From Diplonema papillatum (Eukaryota > Euglenozoa > Diplonemea > Diplonemida > Diplonemidae): a DNA stretch of 64,000 bases. Positions 19,311-30,634 of the stretch are shown here, piece by piece. How positions within the stretch are numbered: position 1 is the stretch's first letter; each line of letters starts with the position of its first letter. The translations under genes and the position numbers were made by a program. The notes under the pieces are model-generated. The model did not search any database. It worked only from the letters and a program-made list of their open reading frames with translations, and had not been told where the DNA came from. The stretch lies in contig JAPJBO010000182.1 in NCBI GenBank assembly GCA_030068145.1, positions 185,001-249,000 on the forward strand, in the 5' to 3' direction.

Positions 19311-19526
19311 GTAGCATGCAGGGTCGAAACCTTGTGTCTTTTTGGAAATGGCCAAAAAGAAATCCGGAAAAAAAATGGGTTTTTTGAACTTTAAAATTTT
19401 GGAACAAACTCTGCGGCAATTTTTGAGGAAGTTGAGCATAATTTTTTTTTTTTTCCCAAAAGTTTTTTTTTGGGGACCATCGGCCCCGCGGGAGCGTTTT
19501 AAAAAGACACAAGGTTTGACCATGGT
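19311..19526. mobile_element. fold-back MITE (family A), copy 3
   Basis: Left end ATGCAGGGTCGAAACCTTGT, right end AAAAAGACACAAGGTTTGACC with a small deletion, so the right terminus is eroded. The interior matches copies 1 and 2 (TTGGAACAAACTCTGCGG, TCGGCCCCGCGGGAGCG). Confidence 0.88.
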
Positions 19527-19689
19527 AGGCACAGTTACGTCGATTCATCGTGGGAACGCTAAGCGCGTAACGAACCGCTAACCAGGAAGGTGCTGGGCAC
19601 CGGATTCCAAAGGAATCGGCAAATAAAAACGTTCGCGCACCGTAGATTTCTTCCCTTCAAGCGTTCATTGCATTCGGTCAGTCAAGATC

Positions 19690-19976
19690 GTCAACGAGTT
19701 GAAGCGCACAAAGCATTCCACACTTTAACTACGGCTAGCCAAGTTTGTAACGATTGCCACCGACGCCAATCGGAAATGCTTTGAGTTCGTTTCTCCTTCG
19801 TGCTTTCGACGATGAACGTCCGCGTGTTGCCTTTTCGGCCATTATTTTTGGTTCCACGAACGAATAGCTGCGCAATGGCAAACCATCTCTTTGTGCGTGA
19901 GTACAAGTCTTCTTTGCGAAGGTGTTCCTGAGCGGTCGTAGAGGTTGACTAATCGATAATAAAAGAATCTTCATTT
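19690..19976 (-). pseudogene. remnant of a second YR retrotransposon (A2/YR start region)
   Basis: The minus strand carries TTTTATTATCGATTAGTCAA and downstream sequence that aligns with repeat A of the 4.7-10.9 kb element (TTTTATTTTCGATTAGTCAA). The encoded peptide LLSISQPLRPLRNTF parallels LFSISQPRRPRRKRL there. About 80 codons remain open; nothing of the catalytic domain follows. Probably a solo terminal-repeat fragment of a related subfamily. Confidence 0.65.
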
Positions 19977-20874
19977 TCTTTTCACTTGCTGGAACAGTTA
20001 GTGTGGGAAAATGAAGACCTTCTTTATTGCTGTTTGCTTACACGTGTGAACGGAGGAAAACTGGACTTGTTGGGTGTGTTGACACTTTTTTGAGGACAAG
20101 GGCAGGAAGCCGTCCCCCCCGATTGGGGGAGTGGATGCGGGAGTGAAAAAGTGCGGCGGTGTAAGCATGTTTGTGTCTAACGAATGAAACTTGTCAAAAC
20201 CCGATCCATGCAGCGTACTATCCTCACTTCCGCTCGTTGAAGAAAACAGGTTGAAGGAAGTGCGCTACACGGCGAGGCCGAGCCTCGGACGCTGGAGTTA
20301 AAATAGGGTGTGCTCCGAGTCATACCCCGAAAAGCGGTGTGCCAGCTTTTTTTAAACTCGCATTTTACTTCCCTTCTCTGGGCCCGCTAGCAGCGACGGA
20401 CCTCGCTTCGTGGTGCCAGCACGAGGGGAGAACTTGGAGATACAGAGAAAGAAGAAAAACAGAGGGTTGGATGGAGAGGACGCAGGCGTGCGTCGGGGCC
20501 CGTGAGGAAGCACCGGCCACCTTGCAAGATGAGAATACCTGCCCTGGAAAGAAGCACCCTTTTACTCGCGGGGGTAAGCACCCTTGCGGGGGAGCTCTTC
20601 CGTGTGCCTCCATGCGGAAGGACACTGGACCTTTTAAGAAAGCCGCGGAAATCGGCTGAGCCGGGAGCTACCGGAGAAGGTGTGTATGTGCGTAGGTATT
20701 ACAACCTGGTTCGATTGCGGGATAATAAAACCTCGGGGATAAAAGACTGCGTGTTTTTCCCGATCAAGCTTCTTGAGGCTGGACTCTACCGTGCAGGTGA
20801 CGATTTCGGCAATGCCGGGATTTCTAGCGTTTATTGTGGTTTAGATGGTTTCGTTGTTGATTCTCCTACATTCG

Positions 20875-21184
20875 CAGTGCTTACGCTCCACGTGTGGAAC
20901 GGACTTTTCTTCCCCGCGTGTGGATCCACAGGTACCACATGTGGATTTTGACTTATTCGCCCCCTCCCCCCACATATGCTCGCCCCAGGTTGGCCGCATG
21001 CAGGAGAGTCTAGGCCCACTAGTGGCCAAGGCCGCACAGCCAGGTGTCGCCCAAGTCCAGTAGCGAGACTATTTTCTTTGCCCGCACGTAAGGGGGAAGG
21101 TTTTTTTTTTCCCCTCGAACCTGAAGCGCCCACATGTGGACCACACGTATTTTCTCTGAGACCGAAAACGGAGCGTAAGCCCTG
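20875..21184. mobile_element. hAT-like MITE, 310 bp
   Basis: Ends CAGTGCTTACGCTCC (20875-20889) and GGAGCGTAAGCCCTG (21170-21184) are inverted repeats with one mismatch, the same termini as the 11.7-kb element. The 8-bp flanks (TACATTCG, ATTTGCAC) do not match, so the target duplication is lost or the ends differ. Interior CACATGTGG palindromes match 17680-18030 in inverse orientation. Confidence 0.8.
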
Positions 21185-21369
21185 ATTTGCACGTCATTTC
21201 TGAACATCGACCCTTTTAACTCCAGGTTCTGAGGCAGGACACCACCGTGCGGGTGATGATTCCGGCAATGCTGGGACTTCGTTGTTGATTGATTCTCACA
21301 TTGGCACGTCATTTCTGAGCATCGACCCCTATCCCTGATCAAAGTAATGCGTAGTTTGGTTTCATTTCT

Positions 21370-21555
21370 GTATTTGTTTGTTGTCGACAACATATTGTGG
21401 TTGAGGTGTCATTCAGATGTAGATCTAAAGCCGCCCACGTCAAATTTTGTTAAGCATTGAGTTCTTTTAAGTACATGAACCACATGGATTAGCATGCACG
21501 ACACTTGTTAAGCAGCGGCTGACAAGACTTGCCGTGACACCTATTTGATGCAAGG
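21370..21555. repeat. TIR-bearing dispersed repeat (family D), copy 1
   Basis: TTGAGGTGTCATTCAGATGT to CTTGCCGTGACACCTA: AGGTGTCA and TGACACCT form short inverted ends at 21404-21411 and 21535-21542. Copy 2 at 27165-27352 is about 95% alike and shares flanking GTCGACAAC; a partial copy lies at 40995-41055. No ORF. Confidence 0.75.
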
Positions 21556-21609
21556 TAAAGGGGATTCTGCAGATGCGCTATTGAGCTAAATTTGCGCCTG
21601 TGTTTTCAG

Positions 21610-22400
21610 AGTTAAAGCTTTTAGAGTTAAAGTTCGCTTGAAATTCCGGGGTTTTGACGTCTCCGTGTGACCGTTGTTAAATGGGTTCTCTTAGAGCAAG
21701 AAAGGTCTGCGACTCAAGCTTTGCAAGCTGCGGTTGACCGTCACGTTCCTGGACCAGGAGCGGCCTTTTTCTTCTCTTTCTTCTCTTTCTTATTCAGCCG
21801 GTTTTCGGCTCTTCTTCCCTGCTTTGCTTGTTTTGTGGACTTTGCTGTTGCGGGGTGCCTCTCCTTCTTCCTGAGGTGCGACTTGCTTGTTTTGCTTGCG
21901 TTATTTAGCTCCATTTGTTAGACTGTTTCTTCTTTTTTCTTTCACGGAGCAGGTACCAGGGAAAGCCTGCTACACGGGAGCCAAGCTTCACGTGTTCGGC
22001 GGTACTGCAGAGCCACGGGCCTACGGGTCAAGTTGCTACCAATTTCCCAAACTATCCAACCATCAAGGCGTGGCGCACCTTGGGGCTTGCCACTCGTGCT
22101 GAACCCAAGCTCGTCGAGACGGTCAGCCACAGGGCAGAGCGGACGGGGTTGTAGCACTGCGCTGCCTCCGACTCAAGCTTTGCAAGCTGCGGTTGGGCCG
22201 TCGCGTTCCTGGACCAGGAGCGGCCGTTTTCTCGCTTTCTTCTCTTTCTTCTTTAGCCAGTTATCTGCTCTTCTTCCCTGCCTTGCTTGTTTTGTGGACT
22301 TTGCTGTTGCGGTGTGCCTCTCCTTCTTCCTGAGGTTCGGCTTGCTTGTTTTGCTTGCGTTATTTAGACTGTTTCTTGTAGTGAGCGGCCGGGGTTTGAA
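21610..22400 (+). repeat. duplicated SINE-plus-flank block
   Basis: 21706-21930 (3' part of the SINE-like element, GGCC at 21762, then GCTCTTCTTCCCTGCTTTGC ... TTGCGTTATTTAG) is repeated at 22175-22375 with about 90% identity. Between them sits a full SINE-like copy (21952-22225). This looks like a segmental tandem duplication of an insertion plus downstream flank. 21610-21702 is another copy of the TTAGAGTTAAAGTTCGCTTG repeat. Confidence 0.8.
21952..22250 (+). mobile_element. SINE-like element, full-length copy
   Basis: Core 21952-22225 beginning GGTACCAGGG and ending GGCC, with TTCTCTTTCTTC tail. It ends in the duplicated downstream flank described for 21610-22400, so its original target duplication is obscured. 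Confidence 0.9.
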
Positions 22401-22539
22401 GTCTCCGTTTGACTTGTGAGGCGGGGGGGCAATGGGGGCTTTCCTTTTGTGATGTTAGAGCAGGGCCTGGGCAGTGTGTTTTCATTCCTTTTTCGTACTT
22501 TGTGTGTATGTGTTAGACCGTTTCTTGTAGGCATTTCTT

Positions 22540-22720
22540 TTTTGCTTTCACGGAGCGGCCTGGGCCTTGTATATAAAAAGTCCTTCCACGTAACTGTCCA
22601 TAAGTTGCTCGGAGTTACTAAAAATCCCAGTTGCGGCACGTGCAGGTGTGGTAGCACCACTGCAAGAATTGCCATGGCCGCTTCACGGAGCGGCCTGGGC
22701 CTTATATATAAGAGTGAAAT
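22540..22720 (+). promoter_or_regulatory. duplicated TATA-like segment
   Basis: TTCACGGAGCGGCCTGGGCC is followed by TTGTATATAAAAAG at 22568 and again by TTATATATAAGAGTG at 22702. The two 35-bp copies are 135 bp apart, with distinct downstream sequence. They resemble core promoters with TATA boxes, but no supported gene starts downstream. Confidence 0.4.
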
Positions 22721-23540
22721 GTCGTACATGTCCATGTGGAGCTGAATTCGTGGTCCCCCTACCAGAACTGCAGGTGCACACAGACTCGTTGTATCCATCA
22801 GTTTCTTCTTTACGCCATCAATCTGTGCCTTTTTAGCGTCGGAAGTTCCACCGACGCCCGCTTTCATCCCAAGTACACAACGAACGGTCCTTCGTTCCGT
22901 GTCGAACAGACACGCCCACAGTCGAGACTATGAGGCCGCGACTGATGCGATAGTGGGGAGTCATCGGCATGCCGATTGAATACCACACTATGTACCTTTG
23001 AGATTGGAATATTGATGCGATTTGAGATTTCGCACCTGGCAGCCTCCTCTAGTATTTCTTACAACGCGGGTGCTTTAAAATTATGCCTTCGCTCTTTCGC
23101 TATCCTTTCAAAAACTGTTGCGTTGACGCATCCACACAGAGACCCCTGTTTTCTTGTGTTACCGTCGATCCCGAAGGACGATCAGTTTGGTGTCTTGCGT
23201 CCTTTGTTTGTTTTTATTTTTCCTTTTTTGTATAAGGGTAGATAAACTCCAGACTTTGTTTCTTAGTTTTTGCCTTGCTGCCGGAGCGAACGCACGCGCG
23301 CAAAAGAGAAAAGAAAAGACACAAAGAAAAGATTGGATGTGCACATGCACACGAAGGCTGTAAGGCGCCCCCGCCATGCGAAAACGCCCAACCTGTGTGT
23401 GCCACTGGCATCCGTGACGCTTCTGGACACAAAAAACGCTAAAAACCCTCGGGCACGGACCGAGAATGTAAAACTAGCTTGTTACGATACAAAACCATAC
23501 GCTCGCAAACTCGCCAGCTCTAGTGACCGAAAGGTGTTTG
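22721..23540. other. no convincing gene; one dispersed repeat copy
   Basis: 22945-23080 is a copy of the dispersed repeat with CATCGGCATGCCGAT and CGCACCTGGCAGCCTCCTCT. The rest shows short frames without recognisable features. Confidence 0.5.
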
Positions 23541-23544
23541 GGTC

Positions 23545-24933
23545 TTACGGGTTCTTCGGGGGGAACATGGTCGCTATGGGGGTGAGACTCGGTGCCCTTG
23601 AAGTCGACCTGCGTGCGGATAGCGACCGAGCTCTTTGCGACGCTTCTTGACCTTGGACAGCAGCTGCTGTCTTTTGCGCTGGGGGTGCTTTTACCGCAAC
23701 CTTTTCTGCTTTTTTCGCAGCTGCTGACCGGCTAGCAAGAAGGGCTTGGTTGCGTTCACGATACCGAATTTCTTCGCAACCCTTGGCCTTGCAAGCTTCG
23801 CACAGAGGCTGAAAGCTTTGAAACCTGGCCTTGCTTTCAGCAGAGATGTCGAGCAGCTTCTGCCTTGAACCGCAGTGTCCGCAAATGTCGGCCTCGCGGA
23901 GCTCGGCTCGCCGGGATGCAAGCAGCCACTCGACATGGTCCTTGCACGACACTGCCCTGCGGACATAGCAAGCATTCGCCAGGACGGAGCCCTCCGGAGG
24001 AAATGCATCACCACACGTGTAGCATTCCTCCTTTCGCAAGGCTTTCACCTTGTCAATGCAGGTGTCCTTCCCACCATAGACCGCACGAGGCTTCCCGCAT
24101 ACCCCACACGTGACCGTGACGGCCTTGGCGGTTGCACCTTTCTCGACCAAGATGAACCCCTTTAGGAGGTTCAACCCCGGCGGGAGGTGTTCTTTGCCGT
24201 CTCTGCGCAACGAGGGGCGCCACTCATCCTTGAAGCTTTCCCGTTCCAAAGCCTCCGCAAAAGATGCCCACCGCTCTGGATCCTCCTGCTTGGGGCACGC
24301 GTCCAGAGGGTTCCGGCGGGTTCCGGCGGGTTGGAAGTGCCATTCGGAGGGTTCCGGCGGGTTCCGGCGGGTTGGCGATGCCATTCGGAGGGTTCCGGCG
24401 GGTTCCGGCGGGTTGGAAGTGCCATTCGGAGGGTTCCGGCGGGTTCCGGCGGGTTGGCGATGCCATTCGGAGGGTTCCGGCGGGTTCCGGCGGGTTGGAA
24501 GTGCCATTCGGAGGGTTCCGGCGGGTTCCGGCGGGTTGGAGGGTTCGGAGGGTTCCGGCGGGTTCATTCGGAGGGTTCCGGCGGGTTCCGGCGGGTTGGA
24601 AGTGCCATTCAGAGGGTTCCGGCGGGTTCCGGCGGGTTGGAATGCCATTCGGAGGGTTCCGGCGGGTTCCGGCGGGTTGGAAGTGCCATTCGGAGGGTTC
24701 CGGCGGGTTCCGGCGGGTTGGAATGCCATTCGGAGGGTTCCGGCGGGTTCCGGCGGGTTGGAGATGCCATTCGGAGGGTTCCGGCGGGTTCCGGCGGGTT
24801 GGAATGCCATTCGGAGGGTTCCGGCGGGTTCCGGCGGGTTGGAAGTGCCATTCGGAGGGTTCCGGCGGGTTCCGGCGGGTTGGAAGTGCCATTCAGAGGG
24901 TTCCGGCGGGTTCCGGCGGGTTGGAAATGCCAT
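23545..24933 (-). CDS. Cys-rich zinc-binding protein with repeat-encoded N-terminus
   Basis: The unique part (about 24300 down to 23545) encodes roughly 250 residues with regularly spaced Cys pairs: CGVCGKPRAVYG, CYTCGD, CGHCGS and CEACKAKGC, likely two or three structural zinc sites. It ends in a Lys/Ala/Ser/Arg-rich basic tail and TAA. The CxxCxKPRxxY pattern reminds me of uncharacterised Cys-rich proteins that recur in invertebrate and protist genomes and are often linked to mobile elements; I cannot name the family. The N-terminal half (24310-24933) is translated minisatellite (Pro-Pro-Glu-Pro-Ala-Gly-Thr), so the ATG at 24933 is only the first available and the true start is uncertain; the repeat may be an intron or upstream sequence. 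Confidence 0.6.
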   Translation of the reverse strand: MAFPTRRNPPEPSEWHFQPAGTRRNPPNGTSNPPEPAGTLRMAFQPAGTRRNPPNGISNPPEPAGTLRMAFQPAGTRRNPPNGTSNPPEPAGTLRMAFQPAGTRRNPLNGTSNPPEPAGTLRMNPPEPSEPSNPPEPAGTLRMALPTRRNPPEPSEWHRQPAGTRRNPPNGTSNPPEPAGTLRMASPTRRNPPEPSEWHFQPAGTRRNPLDACPKQEDPERWASFAEALERESFKDEWRPSLRRDGKEHLPPGLNLLKGFILVEKGATAKAVTVTCGVCGKPRAVYGGKDTCIDKVKALRKEECYTCGDAFPPEGSVLANACYVRRAVSCKDHVEWLLASRRAELREADICGHCGSRQKLLDISAESKARFQSFQPLCEACKAKGCEEIRYRERNQALLASRSAAAKKAEKVAVKAPPAQKTAAAVQGQEASQRARSLSARRSTSRAPSLTPIATMFPPKNP

Positions 24934-24985
24934 TCAGAGGGTTCCGGCGGGTTGGTAGTGCCATTCAGAGGGTTCCGGCGGGTTG
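24305..24985. repeat. 41-bp GGTTCCGGCGGGTTGGA minisatellite
   Basis: About 17 copies of GGAGGGTTCCGGCGGGTTCC plus GGCGGGTTGGAAGTGCCATTC, with unit variants GGCGATGCC, GGAATGCC and GGAGATGCC that change length by one or two bases and so shift frame between units. One deleted copy near 24540 reads GGAGGGTTCGGAGGG. Plus- and minus-strand frames here are shadows of the repeat. Confidence 0.95.
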
Positions 24986-24989
24986 CGGC

Positions 24990-27420
24990 GGGCCGACCAA
25001 CCAACCAAGATCAAAAAATTTCGAACGCGCGCAACGAAGAAACAAAGTTTGGAGTTTATCTACCCTAAGCACCTGCTTTGTAGGAAACGGTTGAGGAGAC
25101 TGCCAGTTGCGATAGATCAAACGAGGTAAATGTGCTGTAGCCCACACGAAACACAGGTAAATCTGGGTTTAGTGGCGGGCGTAAGCGTTCAACAAAAGGC
25201 CGAGTTTGGGCCCTCCCTGTCTTCAGGTTGTTCTTCTTCTTTTTCACCTGGTATGTCTTGAGTTAGGGATCTCCATGTGAAGCACGGACATGTAAACTGT
25301 GACAGTGACAGGATCTACAGTTTGGCGTTGGTTCGCTCATTGCTCAGGCTTGCGTTTCTGGAACACATTGCAATGTCTCGAAGAAGAAGAAAGAAAAAAA
25401 CAGAAAAAGGCGGGTGGCAAACCCGCTTTTTTTTCGGGTGTACAGTTTCGCACGCGCTCGCTTGCCGGGTGCAGCAACACCCGCTCTTTTCGGCGCGCCG
25501 CGCCAGGAGTGTGCCGTTTGCGTTCATTCAACGGAGGAAAAACCGGAGTTGGACCGCACTATCCGGAACTCAAATCCTGGAAGCGGTTTCAACGTGGCAA
25601 ATGGCCGTAGGGATCAGAGGGTCCTACTAGGGGGGGAGAGGGGGGTCAGCCTTCCTCACACATGGCATGTGGTTGGTAGTAGCGGTGAATAGCTGTCATC
25701 CCCGGCAGATACGGGAGCAAAACGGAGCAGTGACAACACTCAAACGATTCGAAGGCAGTGGCGGCAGGAGAATTGTCGAGCCGGGACAGCATTTGGCTGC
25801 AATGTGGCTGTGGCTGAGTAGTAGTAGTAGTATGTGTCATCCTAATCCGGGAACAAGTCAGGGAGAAGAACGAAGCAATCTTTACAAACGAACGAGTGAC
25901 ATAAGGTGGCCGCTCGGGCGGCGCCAATCCGAGCGCACACAGCAGCAGTGACGCGTCGGCAGTATTTGCACTCCAGAATGGGGCTGCCGTCATGAGCGTC
26001 GACGGCTAGCGAGTGTCGGCAGAGGGTGCAGTGGTCGGAGCAAGCTTGAACGTGGCAGGTCGGTGCCGCACAAATGAGTTGGTCGATGTACTTCAGCGCA
26101 TTAACCTTGCGCATGCGCCGCGCAGCCTGCGAGATCACGCGCTTCCGGGAGGGGGTCGTCCAGATCCGGCTGTGGCTGAAAGAAAAAATAAGACGCGTCA
26201 CTGGCTAACCACGGTTGAAACCGGAAAATGATGAGGGGAGGGAATTGTTTTTCGTTGAACGCTTTGCCCTGGACGTTTGTTTCTTGGTACAGGGCGCAAG
26301 GAAACGCCGTGGAAGGCCTGTGACGCGTTCTTATTTCCTCCAACATTGCATGTTTGGTAAAAAGAAAATACTCGAGGGGCTGCCTTGTGCTTACTTCGAA
26401 GGAGGCTAGAGGGGGAGAAACAATACAACTACACAGTGGGTCTTTTTTGTTGAACGCTTACGCCCGCCACTAAACCCAGATTCACCTGTGTTTCGTGTGG
26501 GCTACAGCACATTTACCTCCTTTGATCTATCGCAACTGGCAGTCTCCTCAAGCATTTCCTACAAAGCAGGTGCTTATACAAAAAAAAAAGACGCGTCACT
26601 GGCTAACCACGGTTGAAACCGGGAAAATGATGAGGGGAGGGAATTGTTTTTTCGTTGAACGCTTTGCCCTGGACGTTTGTTTCTTGGTACAGGGCGCAAG
26701 GAAAGCGGATGGCCTGCGACGCGTTCTTATTTCCTCCAACATTGCATGTTTGGCAAAATAAAAAAAAGACGAGAAAAAGACAGGCGCTCCGCGGTGCTTG
26801 TGCGTGCCGAATTGAATCGGTTCCCCACTTGTCTTTTACCCGGCTTCATTTCTCGGGTTAGGAACCCCCGATCCCACTACCAAAAAACACTCGACGTAGC
26901 TGCTTTGACTCCTTGTCTTGTAGGGGTAGACCCGCATGACCTCACGTCCGTTCAACACGTGGTTCGGTAGCTACAGCACTTGGGATCCCTTCGGTTCTTT
27001 GCCTGGCAGCTATTGTCGAGCACTTCCTTCCAAGCTGGCGCTTTATGTGAAAAATAAAAAGAAATGTTTCAGGAATATTTCACTCTTGTGGTATATTTTG
27101 TCTTGCCCCGTTCTCGGTGCCGCTTTTGTGGCGCTTCGAAAGAAATGCGTAGTTTTGTTTTATTCTTTTACTTGTTAGTTGTCGACAACTTGTTTTTGTG
27201 TTGAGGTGTCATTCAGATGTAAATCTAAAGCCGCCCACGTCAAATTTTGTTAAGCATTGAGTTCTTTTAAGTACATGAACCACATGGATTAGCATGCACT
27301 GTTGTTAAGCAGCGGCTGCCAAAACTTGCCGTGACACCTATGATCAAAGTAAAGTGGAGAAGAGAATAGAAGGTTGTCTAAAAAAGAAAGGGGGGGGTAG
27401 TGAATATTTTTTGACCCTCG
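24990..27420. other. dispersed repeat mosaic without a supported gene
   Basis: Contains: an inverted copy (25070-25155) and direct copies (26490-26580, 26960-27055) of the GGCTACAGCACATTTACC repeat; the GTCTTGAGTTAGGGATCTCC repeat at 25255-25385 (partner 51990-52110); the GATCAGAGGGTCCTACTAGG repeat at 25590-25670; a duplication of GACGCGTCACTGGCTAACCA at 26193-26350 and 26590-26755; and family D copy 2 at 27165-27352. Several copies end in A-rich tails. Frames of 60-119 codons have no recognisable features. Confidence 0.6.
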
Positions 27421-27683
27421 TAGCTCGCTGGGTCAGGCGCGCCAGGCAGGTGCTGGGCTAATTTCGGTCTGGGCTTGGACTTTGCAGTCCTCCCATATTC
27501 CTTTCGCAAGTCCTTTCGTGTACACCCACTCCAAACACGTTTGCGAACGGGTTGCCGGACCTTGTTGTTGTAACACCACAAAAAACGCCTGCCTGCGACT
27601 TTTTAGCCCGCCCCAACAACATCGTGGGGCAAATCCCGTGAATTCTTTTTGGTGATACGTAAAAAAGAGCATGCGCCGGCGGG

Positions 27684-28211
27684 TTACAATTCGTTGCCGC
27701 TCTGTCCGACGACAGGGGACATGACTGTTCTCCGCCGGTGGTACTGCGGTGTGACGAAAGCGTTGCCTGGCGAAAGGCCTGGGGAAGGGGAGACCGTGGG
27801 TGTCCGGACGGGAGGTGTAACGTCGCGGCAGAGCGGCGTGTCTACGGTGATAGGGTTGCCGCTGCGCCGGAGGGAGGCGCGGCTGGTGATGGGCAGGGCG
27901 GAAGTGAGGCTGACCGCGGTCATTTGCGCGCACTCCTGGTGCAGGGACGGGGGCGCTTTCACCCGCGCGCCGGTGCTCGGGATGAGGAGCTGAGAGCTGG
28001 CGGCCCACGGGCTGCCCCTGACCGACGTCCGCCGGTCGCTCTCGTCGCCCAGCGACTCGCAGAAGGGCCACGACCCGCGGCGGGTCGACGCGCTCTTGCC
28101 GTCGGCTTCGTCGAAGCTGGATCCGTGGTCCTTCGGTGTGGCGAGGAGCGGACGCGAGAACGGCAGCCTCGGAGATCGAACCGTGCACCGATCGTCAAAA
28201 GTCTCGTCCAT
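27684..28211 (-). CDS. possible exon, Ser/Pro/Arg-rich protein
   Basis: A 175-residue frame from ATG at 28211 to TAA, rich in Ser, Pro, Arg and Thr, with segments such as SPSPGLSPG and RRRTVMSPVVG that look like phosphorylation-prone, disordered sequence. Immediately upstream on the minus strand the TATG-type microsatellite ends in ATATACAG before GGATGGACG, a plausible 3' splice site, so this could be a terminal exon. GC content is higher than in the flanks. No family recognised; a spurious frame remains possible. Confidence 0.4.
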   Translation of the reverse strand: MDETFDDRCTVRSPRLPFSRPLLATPKDHGSSFDEADGKSASTRRGSWPFCESLGDESDRRTSVRGSPWAASSQLLIPSTGARVKAPPSLHQECAQMTAVSLTSALPITSRASLRRSGNPITVDTPLCRDVTPPVRTPTVSPSPGLSPGNAFVTPQYHRRRTVMSPVVGQSGNEL

Positions 28212-28214
28212 CCC

Positions 28215-28667
<453 letters not shown>

Positions 28668-29080
28668 TGGACCTGATAGACCACGGTGGACCGTGGCTCA
28701 CTGTGATAAACAGCAGCAGGCACTTCGATGCAGTTTCAAGAGATAAGGACGGACCGGCTCACAGTCGAAGAAGACGAACGGACATTCACAGAAGACAACA
28801 CGGTCATCGCCCAAGCGCCGTGAAGAAGCAGCTATCGAGGCGCTCCTTCGCGTATTGCAGTATACTGAGGGAATAGGAGCAAGACGCATGGCTAGATGAG
28901 CACGACCACCTCGAATCGACACCAGGAGAATTCGGGGTGGCGCTGGCTTCTACGACAGTGTGCGTATCCCGGTAAAAGGTAGCACTCCTGAACTAGCCCG
29001 AACCAACAGGATCAAAGAATGTCAGCCACACCTTCCCTATTATTTCTACGACAGGCTGCTCAGTTCTCCCACCTAGTCCA
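28668..29080. other. no gene seen
   Basis: Sequence between the hexanucleotide array and the GGGGAGTTTC array. No supported frame or repeat. Confidence 0.4.
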
Positions 29081-29087
29081 GACGAAA

Positions 29088-29208
29088 ATATCGGGGAGTA
29101 TCGGGGAGTATCGGGGAGTTTCGGGGAGTTTCGGGGAGTTTCGGAGAGTTTCGGGGAGCTTCGGGGAGTTTCGGGGAAATTCGGGGAGTTTCGGGGTATT
29201 TCCTTTGT
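29088..29208. repeat. (CGGGGAGTTT)n decanucleotide repeat
   Basis: About eleven copies of the 10-mer CGGGGAGTTT with CGGGGAGTAT, CGGAGAGTTT and CGGGGAAATT variants. Confidence 0.9.
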
Positions 29209-30480
29209 GGCGCCCACTTTCCCTGCAGCCGGCCTTGGCGAAGGTGGGGAGGGGGCTACGCTATTATGGCCCTACCTTGCGCAAAGCGGTCCCGTGTTTG
29301 GCTATGCCCCGAAGACGAAGATAGAGGCTGAGAAGGAAGGACAGACTGGGAGGTACAGGTTGACACGGTTTGACACAGGTAGCGACAGGATCCGCGGCAA
29401 GGAGAGCAGGAACCGTTCCACCAGAGGTCGTGCGGGTACAGAGACGATGCTCGTGCTCGAGTCGCAGCTGGGACGAACATGCACGCCTTCAATGATGAGG
29501 TCTGGGGGATGGACGTATTTTCCACGTGGGGAGGAAAGGATTGGACGTGCTGGTGGGACGCCTTCGAAGACGGCACCTCCGGCAAGAAGGGGCAGAAGAG
29601 GGTAAATTTAGTGGGCGGCGGAGACCCAGCGCATGGAGGTAGGCGCCCAGGCCACCACCACGGATGCCTGCAGCACGATATGCCGATGTGCGGAGTCGGC
29701 GGCGAAGAGACAGAAGCGCGGGCCTTCGCCCCCGGGGACGCCCGAAGCGACACCGAAGTCGAGACGCAAGCTGCGACCATCGGCCCAAAAGCGCCACAAG
29801 GGAAGCGGCGGATTGTGCGCCAACACCGCCATCGAGAACACCGCAGAAGGCGACGACACTAGGACGGCCGCTGGCAACGAAGCGGCGGCGTAAGGACTCG
29901 CCATCATCGAAGACAGAGACGTGCACTCCGCGGCGGGCAGAGGTGCAAGATAAAGTGCCAGTGACGAAGAGAGGTAGCACGAAGAGGTCACGAAAGAGAG
30001 CAGATGCAGATTATCGCCACAGGCTCTTTGCATGCTAACCCTAACCACCAGGACCAGGGGCAGTTACGGTCGAAGACGGCAATTCGGGCGAGTAAGGTTG
30101 ATAACCAAAATGAGAGGCACGATGGCCATCCTGAAAGCAGGGTTGCAGGATGATGCTTGGCCGAGGATAAGGTTGCTATGGCGACTGGGACAGAGAGATA
30201 ACGCAAGATAGAGAGTCCTCCTTATGGGGTGGTCGCGCCTTCGCAGTCCCGTGGCCTCCACCCACCTGCATACGGTCGTCGACTGACCTTTCCCGGGACG
30301 AGCTGGAATGCGGGTACCATCTTTCCGGAGTTTCCGGTTCCTCCCGTACTCTACAACTCCCCACATAAGTGAACGTGGACTCCGAAGTGGACACTCCTTT
30401 CAACCGGGTGCACGAATTCAAAATTCCGGGACGGGTTGACCCACTGTTTCCGATGCGGCTTCCAATCATTGAAGGCTAAA
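29209..30480. other. GC-rich stretch with conflicting frames, undecided
   Basis: Overlapping frames of 120-175 codons occur on both strands (for example plus 29479-29862, minus 29256-29780 and 29489-29980). None has a recognisable domain and their boundaries disagree. Arg/Ala/Ser-rich composition on both strands is what GC-rich non-coding DNA gives. A spliced gene cannot be excluded. Confidence 0.35.
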
Positions 30481-30593
30481 CTCGGGTGCAGGAGCGGTGC
30501 TCGTCGTTCGGGACCAGATGGGACGACTGGGTCTGCCCGGTTTACACGTGACTGCTGCAGCGTTGTCAGATGGCGGGCGCGAATACTTCTTGC

Positions 30594-30634
<41 letters not shown>

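Noticed and set aside
24110-25094. Three overlapping plus-strand frames of GGFRRVPAG repeats
   Set aside because: Translation of the 41-bp minisatellite; unit-length changes shift frames.
29256-30048. Several 120-175 codon frames on both strands
   Set aside because: They conflict with each other and have only GC-driven composition; no domain or splice evidence.
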